A stretch of 63,558 bases of DNA, taken from assembly GCA_902491475.1 (NCBI GenBank), contig CABUHY010000015.1, positions 1-63,558 on the forward strand. The letters are read 5' to 3'. Of this stretch, positions 9,627-18,049 are shown one piece after another. Numbering within the stretch: the first letter of the stretch is position 1; the number at the start of each line of letters is the position of its first letter. The translations under genes were made by a program, and so were the position numbers. The DNA is from an uncultured Eubacteriales bacterium (GTDB lineage Bacteria > Bacillota > Clostridia > Oscillospirales > Acutalibacteraceae). A model generated the notes under the pieces. It saw nothing but the letters and a program-made list of their open reading frames with translations, had not been told where the DNA came from and made no database searches.

Positions 9627-11034
9627 AAAAACAACGCTCACTTTCATTGCCGACACGCACCACTATTCCGAAACTCTCGGAACAAGCGGCGAGGCATATG
9701 AAAGGCGGAGCGGAACCGACCAAAAATGCTTGAGGGAAACGGGAGCGATAATCGACGCCGCACTCGAAGAGATTAAAGAGATAAATCCCGACGCACTTAT
9801 GATAATCGGCGATATATCCGACGACGGCGAAAAGGCAAGCCACCTTGAGATGATTGAAAAACTTAATAAATTTTCCGAAAAAATCCCCGTCTGCGTTACC
9901 CTTGCAACCCACGATTGGTGCTGTGACGGCAACGCAAGGCGTTATGTCGGCGACAGGGTTTATCACGATGTCGAGACCGTCACAAGCGAGGAATTGCACG
10001 AAATGTATTACAACTTCGGACCGAACAGGGCGAAGGAGGAATACATAACCCACCTCGGAACCTCGTCGTACATTGTCGAATTTCCGAACGATGTCGTGCT
10101 CTTTTCGCTTATCGACGACCAGGACGGCGAGGGCAATTCCGGCTTTATGCCCGAACACCTCGAATGGATAACGGACAGGATTAAAAAAGAGGCGGACAGC
10201 GGTAAATTGGTTATCGGTATGGAGCACCATCTGCTATATCCGCACATTTCGCCGCTCATAACCGACCACGGCACCTGCTGTAAAAAGCACGAAATGTATA
10301 TCGAAAAATTCGCCGAAGCGGGTATGCGCTTCCTGTTTGTCGGTCACAGCCATATTCAGCGCATAGACAAATATGTGTCGCCTGCGGGCAAGGAGCTTTA
10401 CGAGATAAATGTCGGCTCACTTGTCGGTTATCCTGCGCCCATTGTAACGCTCACGGCTGACGGGGACACGGTGGAGATTGAAACCCGAAAGCTTGCGGGC
10501 TTTACCTATAACGGCGAAAAATACACCTCACGGTACTTTGAAATCCACGCACAAAACCTTGTCGGCAGAATACTTTCGTCGGCAAAAAATTCCGATAAGG
10601 AATATTATGTAAAGGATATGAAGGAGTACGGCATGGGCAGGAAAACGGCGCTCAAACTGCGCCCAGTGCTCAAAGCGCTTTCGTGCGTTACTGATAAAAT
10701 GTCCGTGAAAACGCTCGGAAAAATCGTAAACGCCGTAACACTCGGTACAACCTTTTCAAATTCCGACCTCGACGAGCTCGCTGACAAGAAGATAATCGAC
10801 ATAGTAAACGAAATGCTTTTGTCGGTGCTTGACGGCGCTTCCGATAAGCACCCCGAGGGCACGGCGTATTACAATGCGGTTACCGCTTTCGTCGGACTTC
10901 CCGACAGGGCGGTAAAAAAACTTAAAATCAAAAATGAAAAAATAACAGGTCTTACCTCTTCGCTTGACGGGGCAATAAGGGAAATCCTCACGGGCGGAGA
11001 GCTTGACAACGAAACTCTTACCGTAAAAAGGTAG
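9613..11034 (+). CDS. Calcineurin-like metallophosphoesterase
   Basis: This protein of about 473 aa has the dimetal phosphoesterase motifs in order: FIADTHH (D-x-H), IIGDISDDGE (GD-x2-D-x-G), ATHDW in place of the usual GNHD, GMEHH, and FVGHSH. There is no signal peptide. A C-terminal part of about 150 residues without recognisable motifs follows. Start choice is uncertain: the TTG at 9601 or the ATG at 9613, both inside the end of the symporter gene. It could hydrolyse a nucleotide or sugar phosphate connected with the salvage genes, but the substrate is not evident. Confidence 0.82.
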   Translation: MQNSKKTTLTFIADTHHYSETLGTSGEAYERRSGTDQKCLRETGAIIDAALEEIKEINPDALMIIGDISDDGEKASHLEMIEKLNKFSEKIPVCVTLATHDWCCDGNARRYVGDRVYHDVETVTSEELHEMYYNFGPNRAKEEYITHLGTSSYIVEFPNDVVLFSLIDDQDGEGNSGFMPEHLEWITDRIKKEADSGKLVIGMEHHLLYPHISPLITDHGTCCKKHEMYIEKFAEAGMRFLFVGHSHIQRIDKYVSPAGKELYEINVGSLVGYPAPIVTLTADGDTVEIETRKLAGFTYNGEKYTSRYFEIHAQNLVGRILSSAKNSDKEYYVKDMKEYGMGRKTALKLRPVLKALSCVTDKMSVKTLGKIVNAVTLGTTFSNSDLDELADKKIIDIVNEMLLSVLDGASDKHPEGTAYYNAVTAFVGLPDRAVKKLKIKNEKITGLTSSLDGAIREILTGGELDNETLTVKR

Positions 11035-11048
11035 TCGGAGGGAACAGC

Positions 11049-11981
11049 TTGATATATAACAATGTGTTGGAGGCTATCGGTCATACGCCGATGATAAGGC
11101 TTAACAGAATGGTGCCCGAGGGCTCGGCGGAAATCCTTGTAAAATACGAGGGCGTCAATATCGGCGGCAGTATCAAAACAAGGGTTGCCTACAATATGCT
11201 CTCGCAGGCGGAAAAAGAGGGTAAGCTCAACAAGGACTCGATTATAGTCGAGCCGACAAGCGGAAACCAGGGAATAGGCATAGCCCTTGTCGGAGCGGTA
11301 AAGGGCTATAAGGTCAAAATAGTAATGCCCGACTCGGTAAGCGAGGAGAGACGGAAGCTTGTCGAGCAGTACGGTGCGGAGGTTATCCTTGTTCACGACG
11401 ACGGCGATATAGGCAAATGTATCGCAGGCTGCCTTGAAACCGCCCTTGATATGGCGAAAAAGGATAAGAATGTATATATCCCTCAGCAGTTTGAAAATCC
11501 GAACAATCCGCTTGCTCACAAGTACCGCACGGCAATGGAAATCCTCGAACAGGTCGAGGGTCCCGTTCACGGCTTTTGCTCGGGCGTAGGCACGGGCGGA
11601 ACACTTTCGGGCGTGGGCGAGGTGCTTAAAAATCAGTACCCCGACATTAAAATATGGGCGGTTGAGCCCGAACACGCCGCTATCCTTTCGGGCGGCAGTA
11701 TCGGCACGCATCTTCAGATGGGTATCGGAGACGGGCTTATCCCCAAAACGCTCAACACGGAAATTTACGAGGATATCTGCGTGATTTCCGACGAGGAGGC
11801 GCTTGAAACCTCACGCCGCCTCGCAAGGGAAGAGGGGCTTTTGTGCGGCATATCCTCGGGCTCGAATGTTGCGGCGGCTCTGCGCCTTGCAAAGAAACTC
11901 GGAAAAGGCAAAACCGTTGTAACGATACTTCCCGATACGGGAGAAAGATATTTCAGCACGGTGCTTTTCGGCAACCGGTAA
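11049..11981 (+). CDS. Cysteine synthase family protein (PLP beta-replacement enzyme)
   Basis: This 310-aa fold-type II PLP enzyme normally makes cysteine from O-acetylserine and sulfide. The PLP lysine lies in NIGGSIKTRVA, the Asn loop in EPTSGNQGIGIAL, the phosphate loop in GVGTGGTLSGVGE, and the late Ser in ISSGSNVAAAL. The usual KDR after the lysine reads KTR. The start is a TTG at 11049 with ggaggg just upstream. The gene follows methylthio-nucleoside salvage and precedes a flavodoxin, so a role in recycling reduced sulfur or methanethiol is an inference only. Confidence 0.85.
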   Translation: MIYNNVLEAIGHTPMIRLNRMVPEGSAEILVKYEGVNIGGSIKTRVAYNMLSQAEKEGKLNKDSIIVEPTSGNQGIGIALVGAVKGYKVKIVMPDSVSEERRKLVEQYGAEVILVHDDGDIGKCIAGCLETALDMAKKDKNVYIPQQFENPNNPLAHKYRTAMEILEQVEGPVHGFCSGVGTGGTLSGVGEVLKNQYPDIKIWAVEPEHAAILSGGSIGTHLQMGIGDGLIPKTLNTEIYEDICVISDEEALETSRRLAREEGLLCGISSGSNVAAALRLAKKLGKGKTVVTILPDTGERYFSTVLFGNR

Positions 11982-11993
11982 TAAGGTGATATA

Positions 11994-12488
11994 ATGGCAA
12001 CTGTAATTGTATATGCGACTAAGACGGGCTCGACCGAAAAGGCGGCGAAAATGCTGTCGGAGCGGCTCGATAACTGCGACACGGTAAACATCTCGGAGCA
12101 GAGCTTCGACCTTGCAAAATACGATACCGTGATAATCGGCAGCTATATCAGAATGGGAACCGTTGACAGGAACATCTCCCGTCTTATGCTCTCGTACATT
12201 TCGGTGCTTGTAGAAAAGAAAACGGCGTTTTTTATCTGTAACTGCTTTGAGAAAAACGCACAGGACTATATCTCGCACAATGTGCCGCCGCAGCTTCTCG
12301 AAAAGATGATTGTGACGGACACCTTCGGCGGGGAATTGGACTTGAAAAAACTCGGCGGTTTTGATAGAATAATGGCAAATAAGGTAATTAAGGCAGATAG
12401 GGAAAAGGGTATTTACAGGCGTTTTTCGCTTGAGAGCGAAAACATCGAAAAATTTGCAGAGAAAGTAAAGGAGAATTACAATGTCTAA
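11994..12488 (+). CDS. Flavodoxin-domain protein
   Basis: This 164-aa single-domain protein starts with the FMN phosphate-binding loop YATKTGSTEKAA. The next elements, YDTVIIGSYIRMG and AFFICNCFEKNAQ, match the flavodoxin fold as seen in HemG-like and flavodoxin_5 proteins. It is probably a cytosolic electron carrier or FMN-dependent reductase. It overlaps the following membrane-protein gene by 8 bp. The electron partner is unknown. Confidence 0.85.
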   Translation: MATVIVYATKTGSTEKAAKMLSERLDNCDTVNISEQSFDLAKYDTVIIGSYIRMGTVDRNISRLMLSYISVLVEKKTAFFICNCFEKNAQDYISHNVPPQLLEKMIVTDTFGGELDLKKLGGFDRIMANKVIKADREKGIYRRFSLESENIEKFAEKVKENYNV

Positions 12489-13152
12489 GCTTGACAAAAT
12501 CAAACTCGCAAATTACACCCGAACCGAAGATTGGATAAACTCCATAAGCCATATGGTAGGCGGCGGACTTTCAGTGCTCGCAACGCTACTGTGTCTTGTC
12601 AAGGCGTTTATGGCACGCTCGTGGCAGTATGCCGTGGCGGCGCTCATTTACGGTCTTACAATGATTGCAATGTACACCTGCTCGGCGGTTTATCACGCTC
12701 TTCGCCCGAATAACGGAAAAAAAGCAATGCGAATGGTTGACCATTCGATGATATATCTTATGATAGCGGGTACGATAACCCCGTTTGCGTGGCTCGTTCT
12801 CATGCCTGTTAATTTCAAGGCGGGACTCATTATTTTAATCGTTGCGTGGGTCACGGTCATAATCGCTATGTTTATGACATTTTTCCTGTTCAATACGACA
12901 AAGACAATTCAGATGATACTGTATCTCGCACTCGGCTGGATGATTATCTTCTGCGTTAAGATACTTTGGGGCTGTATCGACCACAGGGCGGTATATCTGC
13001 TCGTGGCGGGCGGCATAGCCTATACGCTCGGTGCAATAATTTACGGTATCGGCGCAAAGAAAAAGTATTTCCACAGCGTGTTCCACTTCTTTGTACTCGC
13101 AGGTTCGATACTTCATTTCTTCTCACTGTTTTTATATGTCTTTACCGTATAA
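12481..13152 (+). CDS. Hemolysin III / PAQR family membrane protein
   Basis: This 223-aa integral membrane protein has about seven helices. It carries the family's conserved features: DWINSISHMVGGG at the start of helix 1, YTCSAVYHALRP after helix 2, VDHSMIYLMIAGTITPF, and the C-terminal pair of histidines in KYFHSVFHFFVLAG. These histidines, together with those of the first half, are the likely metal ligands of the PAQR fold. The name hemolysin is historical and does not imply toxicity. It is the last gene of the run starting at 4343. Confidence 0.9.
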   Translation: MSKLDKIKLANYTRTEDWINSISHMVGGGLSVLATLLCLVKAFMARSWQYAVAALIYGLTMIAMYTCSAVYHALRPNNGKKAMRMVDHSMIYLMIAGTITPFAWLVLMPVNFKAGLIILIVAWVTVIIAMFMTFFLFNTTKTIQMILYLALGWMIIFCVKILWGCIDHRAVYLLVAGGIAYTLGAIIYGIGAKKKYFHSVFHFFVLAGSILHFFSLFLYVFTV

Positions 13153-13234
13153 CGGATATTCAAAACAGGTTAATAACAGCCGCCCTTGCGTAAAGGGAAC
13201 GGAACTTCTCGGATGATTTCATATTCATTTAGAG

Positions 13235-13523
13235 CGTAGGGCGGGGGCTTGCTCCCGCCGAAAAAATTTGCATATTTATAATAGCTTTCGGCTTATAACA
13301 AATTGAAAATTTAGCACAAACATAGGCTCCCTCTGACGAGGGAGCTGTCGTTTTTCGCAGAAAAATGACTGAGGGAGAGATAACGAAAATTTGATATAAA
13401 ATAGCGGCGGGAGCAAGCCCCCGCCGAAAAAGGCTTATAACAAACTGAAAATTACGAACAAATACAGGCTCCCTTGTAAAGGGAGCAGTCATTTTTTGAA
13501 AAACAAAAAATGACTGAGGGATT
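13235..13523. repeat. Dispersed intergenic repeat block, copy 2
   Basis: It contains the GC-rich hairpin word twice in inverted orientation, plus two versions of the short 'ctccctctgacgagggagc' hairpin followed by 'aaaaatgactgaggg'. The same words occur near 19239, 39829 and 58095. Confidence 0.7.
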
Positions 13524-13525
13524 GT

Positions 13526-13563
13526 TAAAGTGCCGTAAGCTCAATGCTTACGGCACTTTTTAT
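13526..13563 (+). terminator. Rho-independent terminator
   Basis: The arms AAAGTGCCGTAAGC and GCTTACGGCACTTT form a 14-bp stem with a short loop, followed by T residues. It lies between the hemolysin III family gene and the GH25 gene and probably ends read-through from the upstream operon. Confidence 0.85.
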
Positions 13564-13568
13564 CTTTA

Positions 13569-13597
13569 TTGCAATAAGCGCCTGCTTGTGGTATAAT
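13569..13597 (+). promoter_or_regulatory. Sigma-A type promoter of the GH25 gene
   Basis: A -35 TTGCAA (13569-13574) and a -10 TATAAT (13592-13597) are separated by 17 bp. They sit about 20 bp before the GH25 start codon, which has gtcggag as its Shine-Dalgarno. Confidence 0.7.
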
Positions 13598-13618
13598 TTC
13601 AGCGTCGGAGTGTGAAAA

Positions 13619-15151
13619 ATGAAAGAAAACAACAGGCAAGTATTGCCAAAATTAAAAGAGAAAATCAAAAGCGTCGATTTCGGGCGCCTTTTATATAACG
13701 GCAAGGCAAGAATAGCTTGCTCCGCCGTACTTTTTGTGCTGACCTTTGCGGCTGTACTTTTTGCAACCTCGTTTTTGCCGCATATGACCGCCGCTCCCGT
13801 GTCGGAGAACCTGCCCGAGGAATATGAAACGGTAACACAGGCGGTTACGGAGCCCGAAACGCAAGAGGAGCCCTCTTCGGAGGCTGCGACCGAGGAGGAA
13901 ACCTTGGACAAATCAAAGTTCAAGCGTGATAAAAGCGTCAGGGCGTCGGTTGCCACGGGCGACGACAGGGTTGACGAGGACTCGGGCGGCAACAGGGTAA
14001 TTGATTCCTCGACAAACGGCAACAATTCCGATATTGTCATTTCAGCCGCTTCAATCGGCACGGCGCAAACGGACAAGTCATCTCTTACGGATTATACCTA
14101 TGCCGTATCGGGCGGACTCCGGGGACCCGTGAAGATAAATAACGATATATTCCTGTTCGGCAATTCGTCCGAGCTTGTAAGGGGTCACGCCACAATCGGC
14201 GGCTTCCGATATTATTTCAACAATTACGGCGCAAAGGCGTCAAGGACGGGAATAGATGTTTCCAAGCATCAGGGCACTATTGACTGGGCACAGGTCAAGG
14301 CGGCAGGCGTTGACTACGCAATTATAAGAATAGCGTACAGGGGCTACGGAAGCGACGGCAAAATGAGAATAGATCCGCAGTTTGAAGCCAATATCAGGGG
14401 CGCACAGGCAAACGGCATTGATGTCGGCGTGTACTTTTTCAGTCAGGCGGTAAATGTTGCCGAAGCGGTCGAGGAAGCAAGCCTTGTCTTAAACACCCTC
14501 AACGGCAGAAAGCTTCAATATCCCGTCTATATCGATATGGAATACGCCAACGACAAACGAAGCGGCAGGGCGGACAGGATTTCAAAGCGTGTGAGAACCG
14601 ACTGCGCCGTGGCGTTTTGCGAGACGGTAAGAAGCTCGGGCTATAAGGCGGGAATTTACGCAAGCAAGGCGTTTTATGACGATGAATTAACCTTTTCCCG
14701 TATCTCGGGCTATAACATCTGGGTGGCGCATTACACGCAGTCCGTGACCGATTTCTCACACCGCTACGAAATGTGGCAGTATTCGGAAAAGGGAAAAATC
14801 AGCGGAATAAAATATAAAATCGACCTTGATATTTCCTTTTACGATTACGCAAAGGGCAGTAATATGTCGTCGGCGGGCTCGAATGTCGTCTTTGTGCAAG
14901 ACAGCCTTGAGCTTGCGAAATATACGGGTGCCGAAGCGCTTGTAAACGCCTATTCGGCAAATCCGACCGACGGCAACTATAATACGGCTTATTCGACTGT
15001 GAATTCGCTGTCCGACCAAAGAGTCGTTTCGGCGCTCAACAAAAAGCTTGCCGCAATAAAGGAAAAGGCGGAGAGCACAACCGTCGAGGAAACAACCGAG
15101 GAGCAGACCACCGAACCCTTAACAGAGGCTCCGGAGCAGGAAATCATTTGA
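13619..15151 (+). CDS. Membrane-anchored GH25 muramidase (lysozyme)
   Basis: The protein has 510 aa. A basic N-terminus is followed by one transmembrane helix (about residues 38-58) and then a Thr/Glu-rich extracellular linker to about residue 150. The GH25 domain starts near GIDVSKHQGTIDW (about 211). Its catalytic DxE pair is D306 and E308 in YIDMEY, and the late strand reads EMWQYSEKGKISGI. A second E/T-rich tail closes the protein. It should cleave the MurNAc-GlcNAc bond of peptidoglycan at the outer membrane face, in wall remodelling. It has its own promoter and is not coupled to neighbours. Confidence 0.92.
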   Translation: MKENNRQVLPKLKEKIKSVDFGRLLYNGKARIACSAVLFVLTFAAVLFATSFLPHMTAAPVSENLPEEYETVTQAVTEPETQEEPSSEAATEEETLDKSKFKRDKSVRASVATGDDRVDEDSGGNRVIDSSTNGNNSDIVISAASIGTAQTDKSSLTDYTYAVSGGLRGPVKINNDIFLFGNSSELVRGHATIGGFRYYFNNYGAKASRTGIDVSKHQGTIDWAQVKAAGVDYAIIRIAYRGYGSDGKMRIDPQFEANIRGAQANGIDVGVYFFSQAVNVAEAVEEASLVLNTLNGRKLQYPVYIDMEYANDKRSGRADRISKRVRTDCAVAFCETVRSSGYKAGIYASKAFYDDELTFSRISGYNIWVAHYTQSVTDFSHRYEMWQYSEKGKISGIKYKIDLDISFYDYAKGSNMSSAGSNVVFVQDSLELAKYTGAEALVNAYSANPTDGNYNTAYSTVNSLSDQRVVSALNKKLAAIKEKAESTTVEETTEEQTTEPLTEAPEQEII

Positions 15152-15178
15152 TAAAGGTCGGAAAAAGTCATTTTTCTC

Positions 15179-15207
15179 TTGACAAAACTTTACAACGCTG
15201 ATAAAAT
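15179..15207 (+). promoter_or_regulatory. Promoter of rplU-prp-rpmA
   Basis: A -35 TTGACA (15179-15184) and a -10 TAAAAT (15202-15207) are 17 bp apart. They lie about 95 bp upstream of rplU, leaving room for the leader RNA. Confidence 0.75.
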
Positions 15208-15214
15208 ACTATTT

Positions 15215-15298
15215 GCCGCATATTAGGGGGCAGTGTGTCCAAACGCACTATAAAGCGGTTATCCCGCCCTCGATAGCGAGACTATATTAAGGTAGGTA
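15215..15298 (+). ncRNA. Probable ribosomal protein L21 leader
   Basis: About 85 nt separate the promoter from rplU. They hold short complementary arms (gtgtgtcc and the following cgcacta; the 'ccctcgatagcgag' hairpin) ending close to the aggtaggt ribosome-binding site. Firmicutes commonly carry an autoregulatory L21 leader at this place. The assignment rests on position and visible hairpins; a covariance-model search would decide it. Confidence 0.5.
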
Positions 15299-15303
15299 AA
15301 AAA

Positions 15304-15615
15304 ATGTACGCAATCATCGTAACCGGCGGTAAGCAGTACAAGGTAGAAAACGGCGACGTTATCTATGTTGAAAAGCTTGACGCAGAAGACAATGCTGAAG
15401 TAACCTTTGACAAGGTTCTTGCAGTAGGTGCTGATGACGGTATCAAAGTAGGTGCTCCGTATGTAGAGGGCGCAACTGTATCAGGCAAAGCACTTAAAAC
15501 AGGCAAGGGTAAGAAAATCACTGTATTTACTTACAAGTGCAAGAAGAACGAAAAACGCAAGAAAGGTCATCGTCAGCCCTATACTAAGGTTGAGATTACC
15601 GGTATCAACGCTTAA
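15304..15615 (+). CDS. rplU: 50S ribosomal protein L21
   Basis: This 103-aa protein starts MYAIIVTGGKQYKVENGD and ends with the KKNEKRKKGHRQPYTKVEI signature of L21. It is part of the large ribosomal subunit near the exit region of domain I/II of 23S rRNA. It is followed by prp 9 bp downstream and rpmA, the order conserved in Firmicutes. Confidence 0.97.
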   Translation: MYAIIVTGGKQYKVENGDVIYVEKLDAEDNAEVTFDKVLAVGADDGIKVGAPYVEGATVSGKALKTGKGKKITVFTYKCKKNEKRKKGHRQPYTKVEITGINA

Positions 15616-15624
15616 TTTCGTTCT

Positions 15625-15948
15625 ATGATAAGAGCAAAATTCACTTTCGGCACGGACGGCAGTGTTACGGGCTTTTCGATAAACGGTCATTCGGGATATG
15701 CCGACGAGGGCGAGGATATAATTTGCGCAAGTGTTTCTTCCGCCGCATATATGACGGCTAACACGGTAACGGAAATTATTAAAATCACTCCCGACGCACT
15801 TTCCGAAAACGACGGCTTTATGGAGCTTCGATTGAACAAAGCCGACGCCGAAAAAGCAAAAGACATTTTATCGGGCTTCCTGCTTCATATGACAGAGCTT
15901 GAAAAAATGTATCCGAATTTTATAAAAATCGAAAGAGGTGCTAAATAA
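15625..15948 (+). CDS. prp: Ribosomal-processing cysteine protease Prp
   Basis: This 107-aa protein of the YsxB family has the catalytic His in FSINGHSGYADEGED and the catalytic Cys in IICASVSSAAYM. It removes the N-terminal extension of L27, which is encoded immediately downstream, with the stop of prp touching the start of rpmA. The presence of the L27 extension in this window agrees with the role. Confidence 0.93.
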   Translation: MIRAKFTFGTDGSVTGFSINGHSGYADEGEDIICASVSSAAYMTANTVTEIIKITPDALSENDGFMELRLNKADAEKAKDILSGFLLHMTELEKMYPNFIKIERGAK

Positions 15949-16232
15949 TGCTTAAAATAAACATTCAGTTGTTCGCTCATAAAAAAGGTATGGGTTCTAC
16001 AAAGAACGGCAGAGACTCAGAGTCAAAGCGTCTCGGCGTTAAGCGCGCAGACGGTCAGTTCGTTCTTGCAGGCAACATCCTTGTAAGACAGCGCGGTACA
16101 CACATCCATCCCGGCGAGAATGTTGGTAAGGGTTCGGACGATACTCTTTACGCTAAAATCGACGGTACTGTTAAGTTCGAGAGAATGGATAAGAACCGTA
16201 AAAGAGTCAGCGTTTACGCTGTTGAGCAGTAA
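15948..16232 (+). CDS. rpmA: 50S ribosomal protein L27, with cleavable N-terminal extension
   Basis: This 94-aa protein begins MLKINIQLFAHKKGMGSTKN. The first nine residues match the Firmicutes extension, and cleavage after IQLF exposes AHKKG, the mature N-terminus that reaches into the peptidyl-transferase centre. The rest (SKRLGVKRADGQFVLAGNI, QRGTHIHPGENVG) is standard L27. The start codon overlaps the stop of prp. Confidence 0.97.
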   Translation: MLKINIQLFAHKKGMGSTKNGRDSESKRLGVKRADGQFVLAGNILVRQRGTHIHPGENVGKGSDDTLYAKIDGTVKFERMDKNRKRVSVYAVEQ

Positions 16233-16248
16233 TTTTTGTCCTAAGAAT

Positions 16249-16277
16249 TCAAGGCAGGAAGCAATTCTTGCCTTTTT
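16249..16277 (+). terminator. Terminator of the rplU operon
   Basis: Arms AAGGCAGGAA and TTCTTGCCTT flank a four-base loop and are followed by TTTTC. It lies 17 bp after rpmA. The solitary minus-strand gene 16285-16626 ends just beyond it. Confidence 0.75.
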
Positions 16278-16284
16278 TCTTTTG

Positions 16285-16626
16285 TTAAATATCGCAGGGA
16301 TTGAGCAAATATATTTTATATGTACGCATAACGCCCGTACGCACCCTGTATAAAAGGCTTGCGTCCTCAAGCTCCCTGAACGCTTTTATTGCGGTGTTTC
16401 CCGTGCAGCCGAGCACTTCACAGGCGGTGTCCACGGTGCAAAAGGCAAATACCTCGCCGTCGGTGTCGCACAGACCGTTCTGTGCGGACAGCTTCGTGCG
16501 GTCAAAAAGAAAAACATAAAGCAGCCTTGCGTTTGCCGACAGTGAGCTGAACCGTTTATCGGTAAAAAAACACTTCGGGCAAATTGCATAACTGTCAAAC
16601 GGAAGCCAAATTTCCGTAGCTTTCAT
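16285..16626 (-). CDS. RepA_N-like replication initiator domain protein, solitary
   Basis: This 113-aa protein starts at the ATG at 16626, which has a gggag Shine-Dalgarno eight bases before it. Its sequence fits the N-terminal domain of plasmid/ICE RepA proteins: YAICPKCFFTDKRFSSLS, then ARLLYVFLFDRTKLSAQNG, then DGEVFAFCTVDTACEVLGC, then NTAIKAFRELE. Only this winged-helix domain is present. No partition, relaxase or origin genes are nearby, so it may be a domesticated DNA-binding protein or a relic of a mobile element. The family call is from motif recognition only. Confidence 0.7.
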   Translation of the reverse strand: MKATEIWLPFDSYAICPKCFFTDKRFSSLSANARLLYVFLFDRTKLSAQNGLCDTDGEVFAFCTVDTACEVLGCTGNTAIKAFRELEDASLLYRVRTGVMRTYKIYLLNPCDI

Positions 16627-16919
16627 AAAATCATCTCCCATATATAGTCGTAACTCGGGAGATATGTAAACCTAAAACCGTTACATTTTTGCAAATTTGA
16701 AAAAATAAGTTTTCATATTCATTTTTTGAGTGCAAGTAAATATCTTATGTTAAGTAGGAGAGAATAAGTAATTTTTATTTATTTTATTTTTATTAGCACG
16801 CATTTTTTGAGTTTTCGCCGATTAAATTATGCGTTTCGGCAAAGATTACTAATTGAAAATTGTTGATTTTTATCAAATAAAATTATATAATATATAAAAC
16901 TGTCAAAGGATAAAATTTT
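16627..16919. other. AT-rich gene-free stretch
   Basis: Apart from the upstream region of the RepA_N-like gene (minus) and of the methyltransferase gene (plus), nothing specific is seen. The sequence is very AT-rich, with poly-T and poly-A runs but no convincing hairpin terminator or repeat. Confidence 0.5.
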
Positions 16920-18035
16920 ATGCAGATAAATATGGTTGCTCCGTGCATTTTCGGGCTTGAAAGCCTTGTTGCGGACGAACTTAAAAAAATGGACGCCCAA
17001 AATGTACTCGCCGAAAACGGCAGGGTCTTTTTTTCGGGCGACGAAAATATTCTGGCAAGAGCCAATATCCGTTCAAGGTTTTCCGAGAGGATATACATTG
17101 ATGTCGGCTCTTTTGAGGCTCACAGTTTTGAGGATTTGTTTCAGGGGACCAAAAAATTGCCTTGGGAAAAATGGATTGCGGAATATGACGAATTCCCCGT
17201 CAAGGGCTTTTCCGTCAATTCCGACCTTTTCAGCGTGAGCGACTGTCAGTCGATTGTAAAAAAGGCGATTGTCGAACGCCTTAAAAGCATATATAATATT
17301 GATTGGTTTGAAGAGACAGGCGCAAGGCATCAGATTGAGTTTTCGATAATCAAGAACAATGTCCATTTGCTCATTGACACCACGGGTGCAGGTCTCCATA
17401 AAAGGGGATACAGACCCGTTGCAAACGACGCACCGCTCAAGGAAACGCTTGCGGCGGCGATGTGCAGTCTGTCAAGGCTGCGTCCGTATCACACGCTCTA
17501 CGACCCTATGTGCGGCTCGGGTACAATCCTTATCGAGGGCGCAATGCTCGTGCACAACATAGCTCCGGGCGTGAAAAGGAATTTTTCGGCAGAGCGCTTT
17601 GAGCAGATTGATTTTGCTGTCTGGGACAGGGAAAGGGAGCTTGCCCGCAGCCTTGAAATCCGTGAAAGCGACTTTAAGGCTTACGGCTCGGATATTGACC
17701 GAAACGCCCTTGAAATTGCCCGTCAGAACGCAATGCGTGCAGGCGTGTCGGATTATATCGAACTGCACCGTGCCGACTTAAAGGACTTCAAGCCGGTAAC
17801 CGAAAGGGGAACGGTTATCTGCAATCCGCCCTACGGCGAGAGAATGTTGTCGCAGGGTCAGGTCAGCGAAATCATAAAAACAATGGGAAGGGTATTCCCG
17901 AGAAAGCACGGCTTCAGCTATTCCGTCATAAGCCCGTCGGAGGACTTTGAGGAGCTGTTTGCAAGGAAAGCCGACAAGCGCAGAAAGCTTTACAACGGTA
18001 TGATAAAGTGTCAGATGTATATGTATTTCAAATAA
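16920..18035 (+). CDS. THUMP-domain class I RNA guanine-N2 methyltransferase (RlmL/YpsC type)
   Basis: This 371-aa protein has an N-terminal THUMP/ferredoxin-like part (residues about 1-155) and a Rossmann SAM-binding domain with LYDPMCGSGTILIEGA. An acidic loop follows in AYGSDIDRNALEIARQNA, and the catalytic NPPYGERM motif is present. It is the single-domain Firmicutes version of the N-terminal half of RlmL, expected to make m2G in 23S rRNA. The next gene starts 14 bp after its stop. Confidence 0.9.
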   Translation: MQINMVAPCIFGLESLVADELKKMDAQNVLAENGRVFFSGDENILARANIRSRFSERIYIDVGSFEAHSFEDLFQGTKKLPWEKWIAEYDEFPVKGFSVNSDLFSVSDCQSIVKKAIVERLKSIYNIDWFEETGARHQIEFSIIKNNVHLLIDTTGAGLHKRGYRPVANDAPLKETLAAAMCSLSRLRPYHTLYDPMCGSGTILIEGAMLVHNIAPGVKRNFSAERFEQIDFAVWDRERELARSLEIRESDFKAYGSDIDRNALEIARQNAMRAGVSDYIELHRADLKDFKPVTERGTVICNPPYGERMLSQGQVSEIIKTMGRVFPRKHGFSYSVISPSEDFEELFARKADKRRKLYNGMIKCQMYMYFK

Positions 18036-18049
18036 GCGGAGGCAGAAAA

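Larger units (their letters stand above)
13153..13618. other. Gene-free stretch: repeats, terminator and GH25 promoter
   Basis: No gene is seen. It holds two copies of the GC-rich 'gcgggggcttgctcccgccg' type word in opposite orientations (near 13236 and 13403), two 'ggctccct...agggagc' elements with following 'tgactgaggga', a strong hairpin terminator at 13526-13563 and the promoter of the GH25 gene. Confidence 0.7.

Noticed and set aside
12481..13152. Hemolysin or toxin role for the hemolysin III family gene
   Set aside because: The family is a PAQR-type membrane protein group; the name is historical and nothing in the context suggests a toxin.
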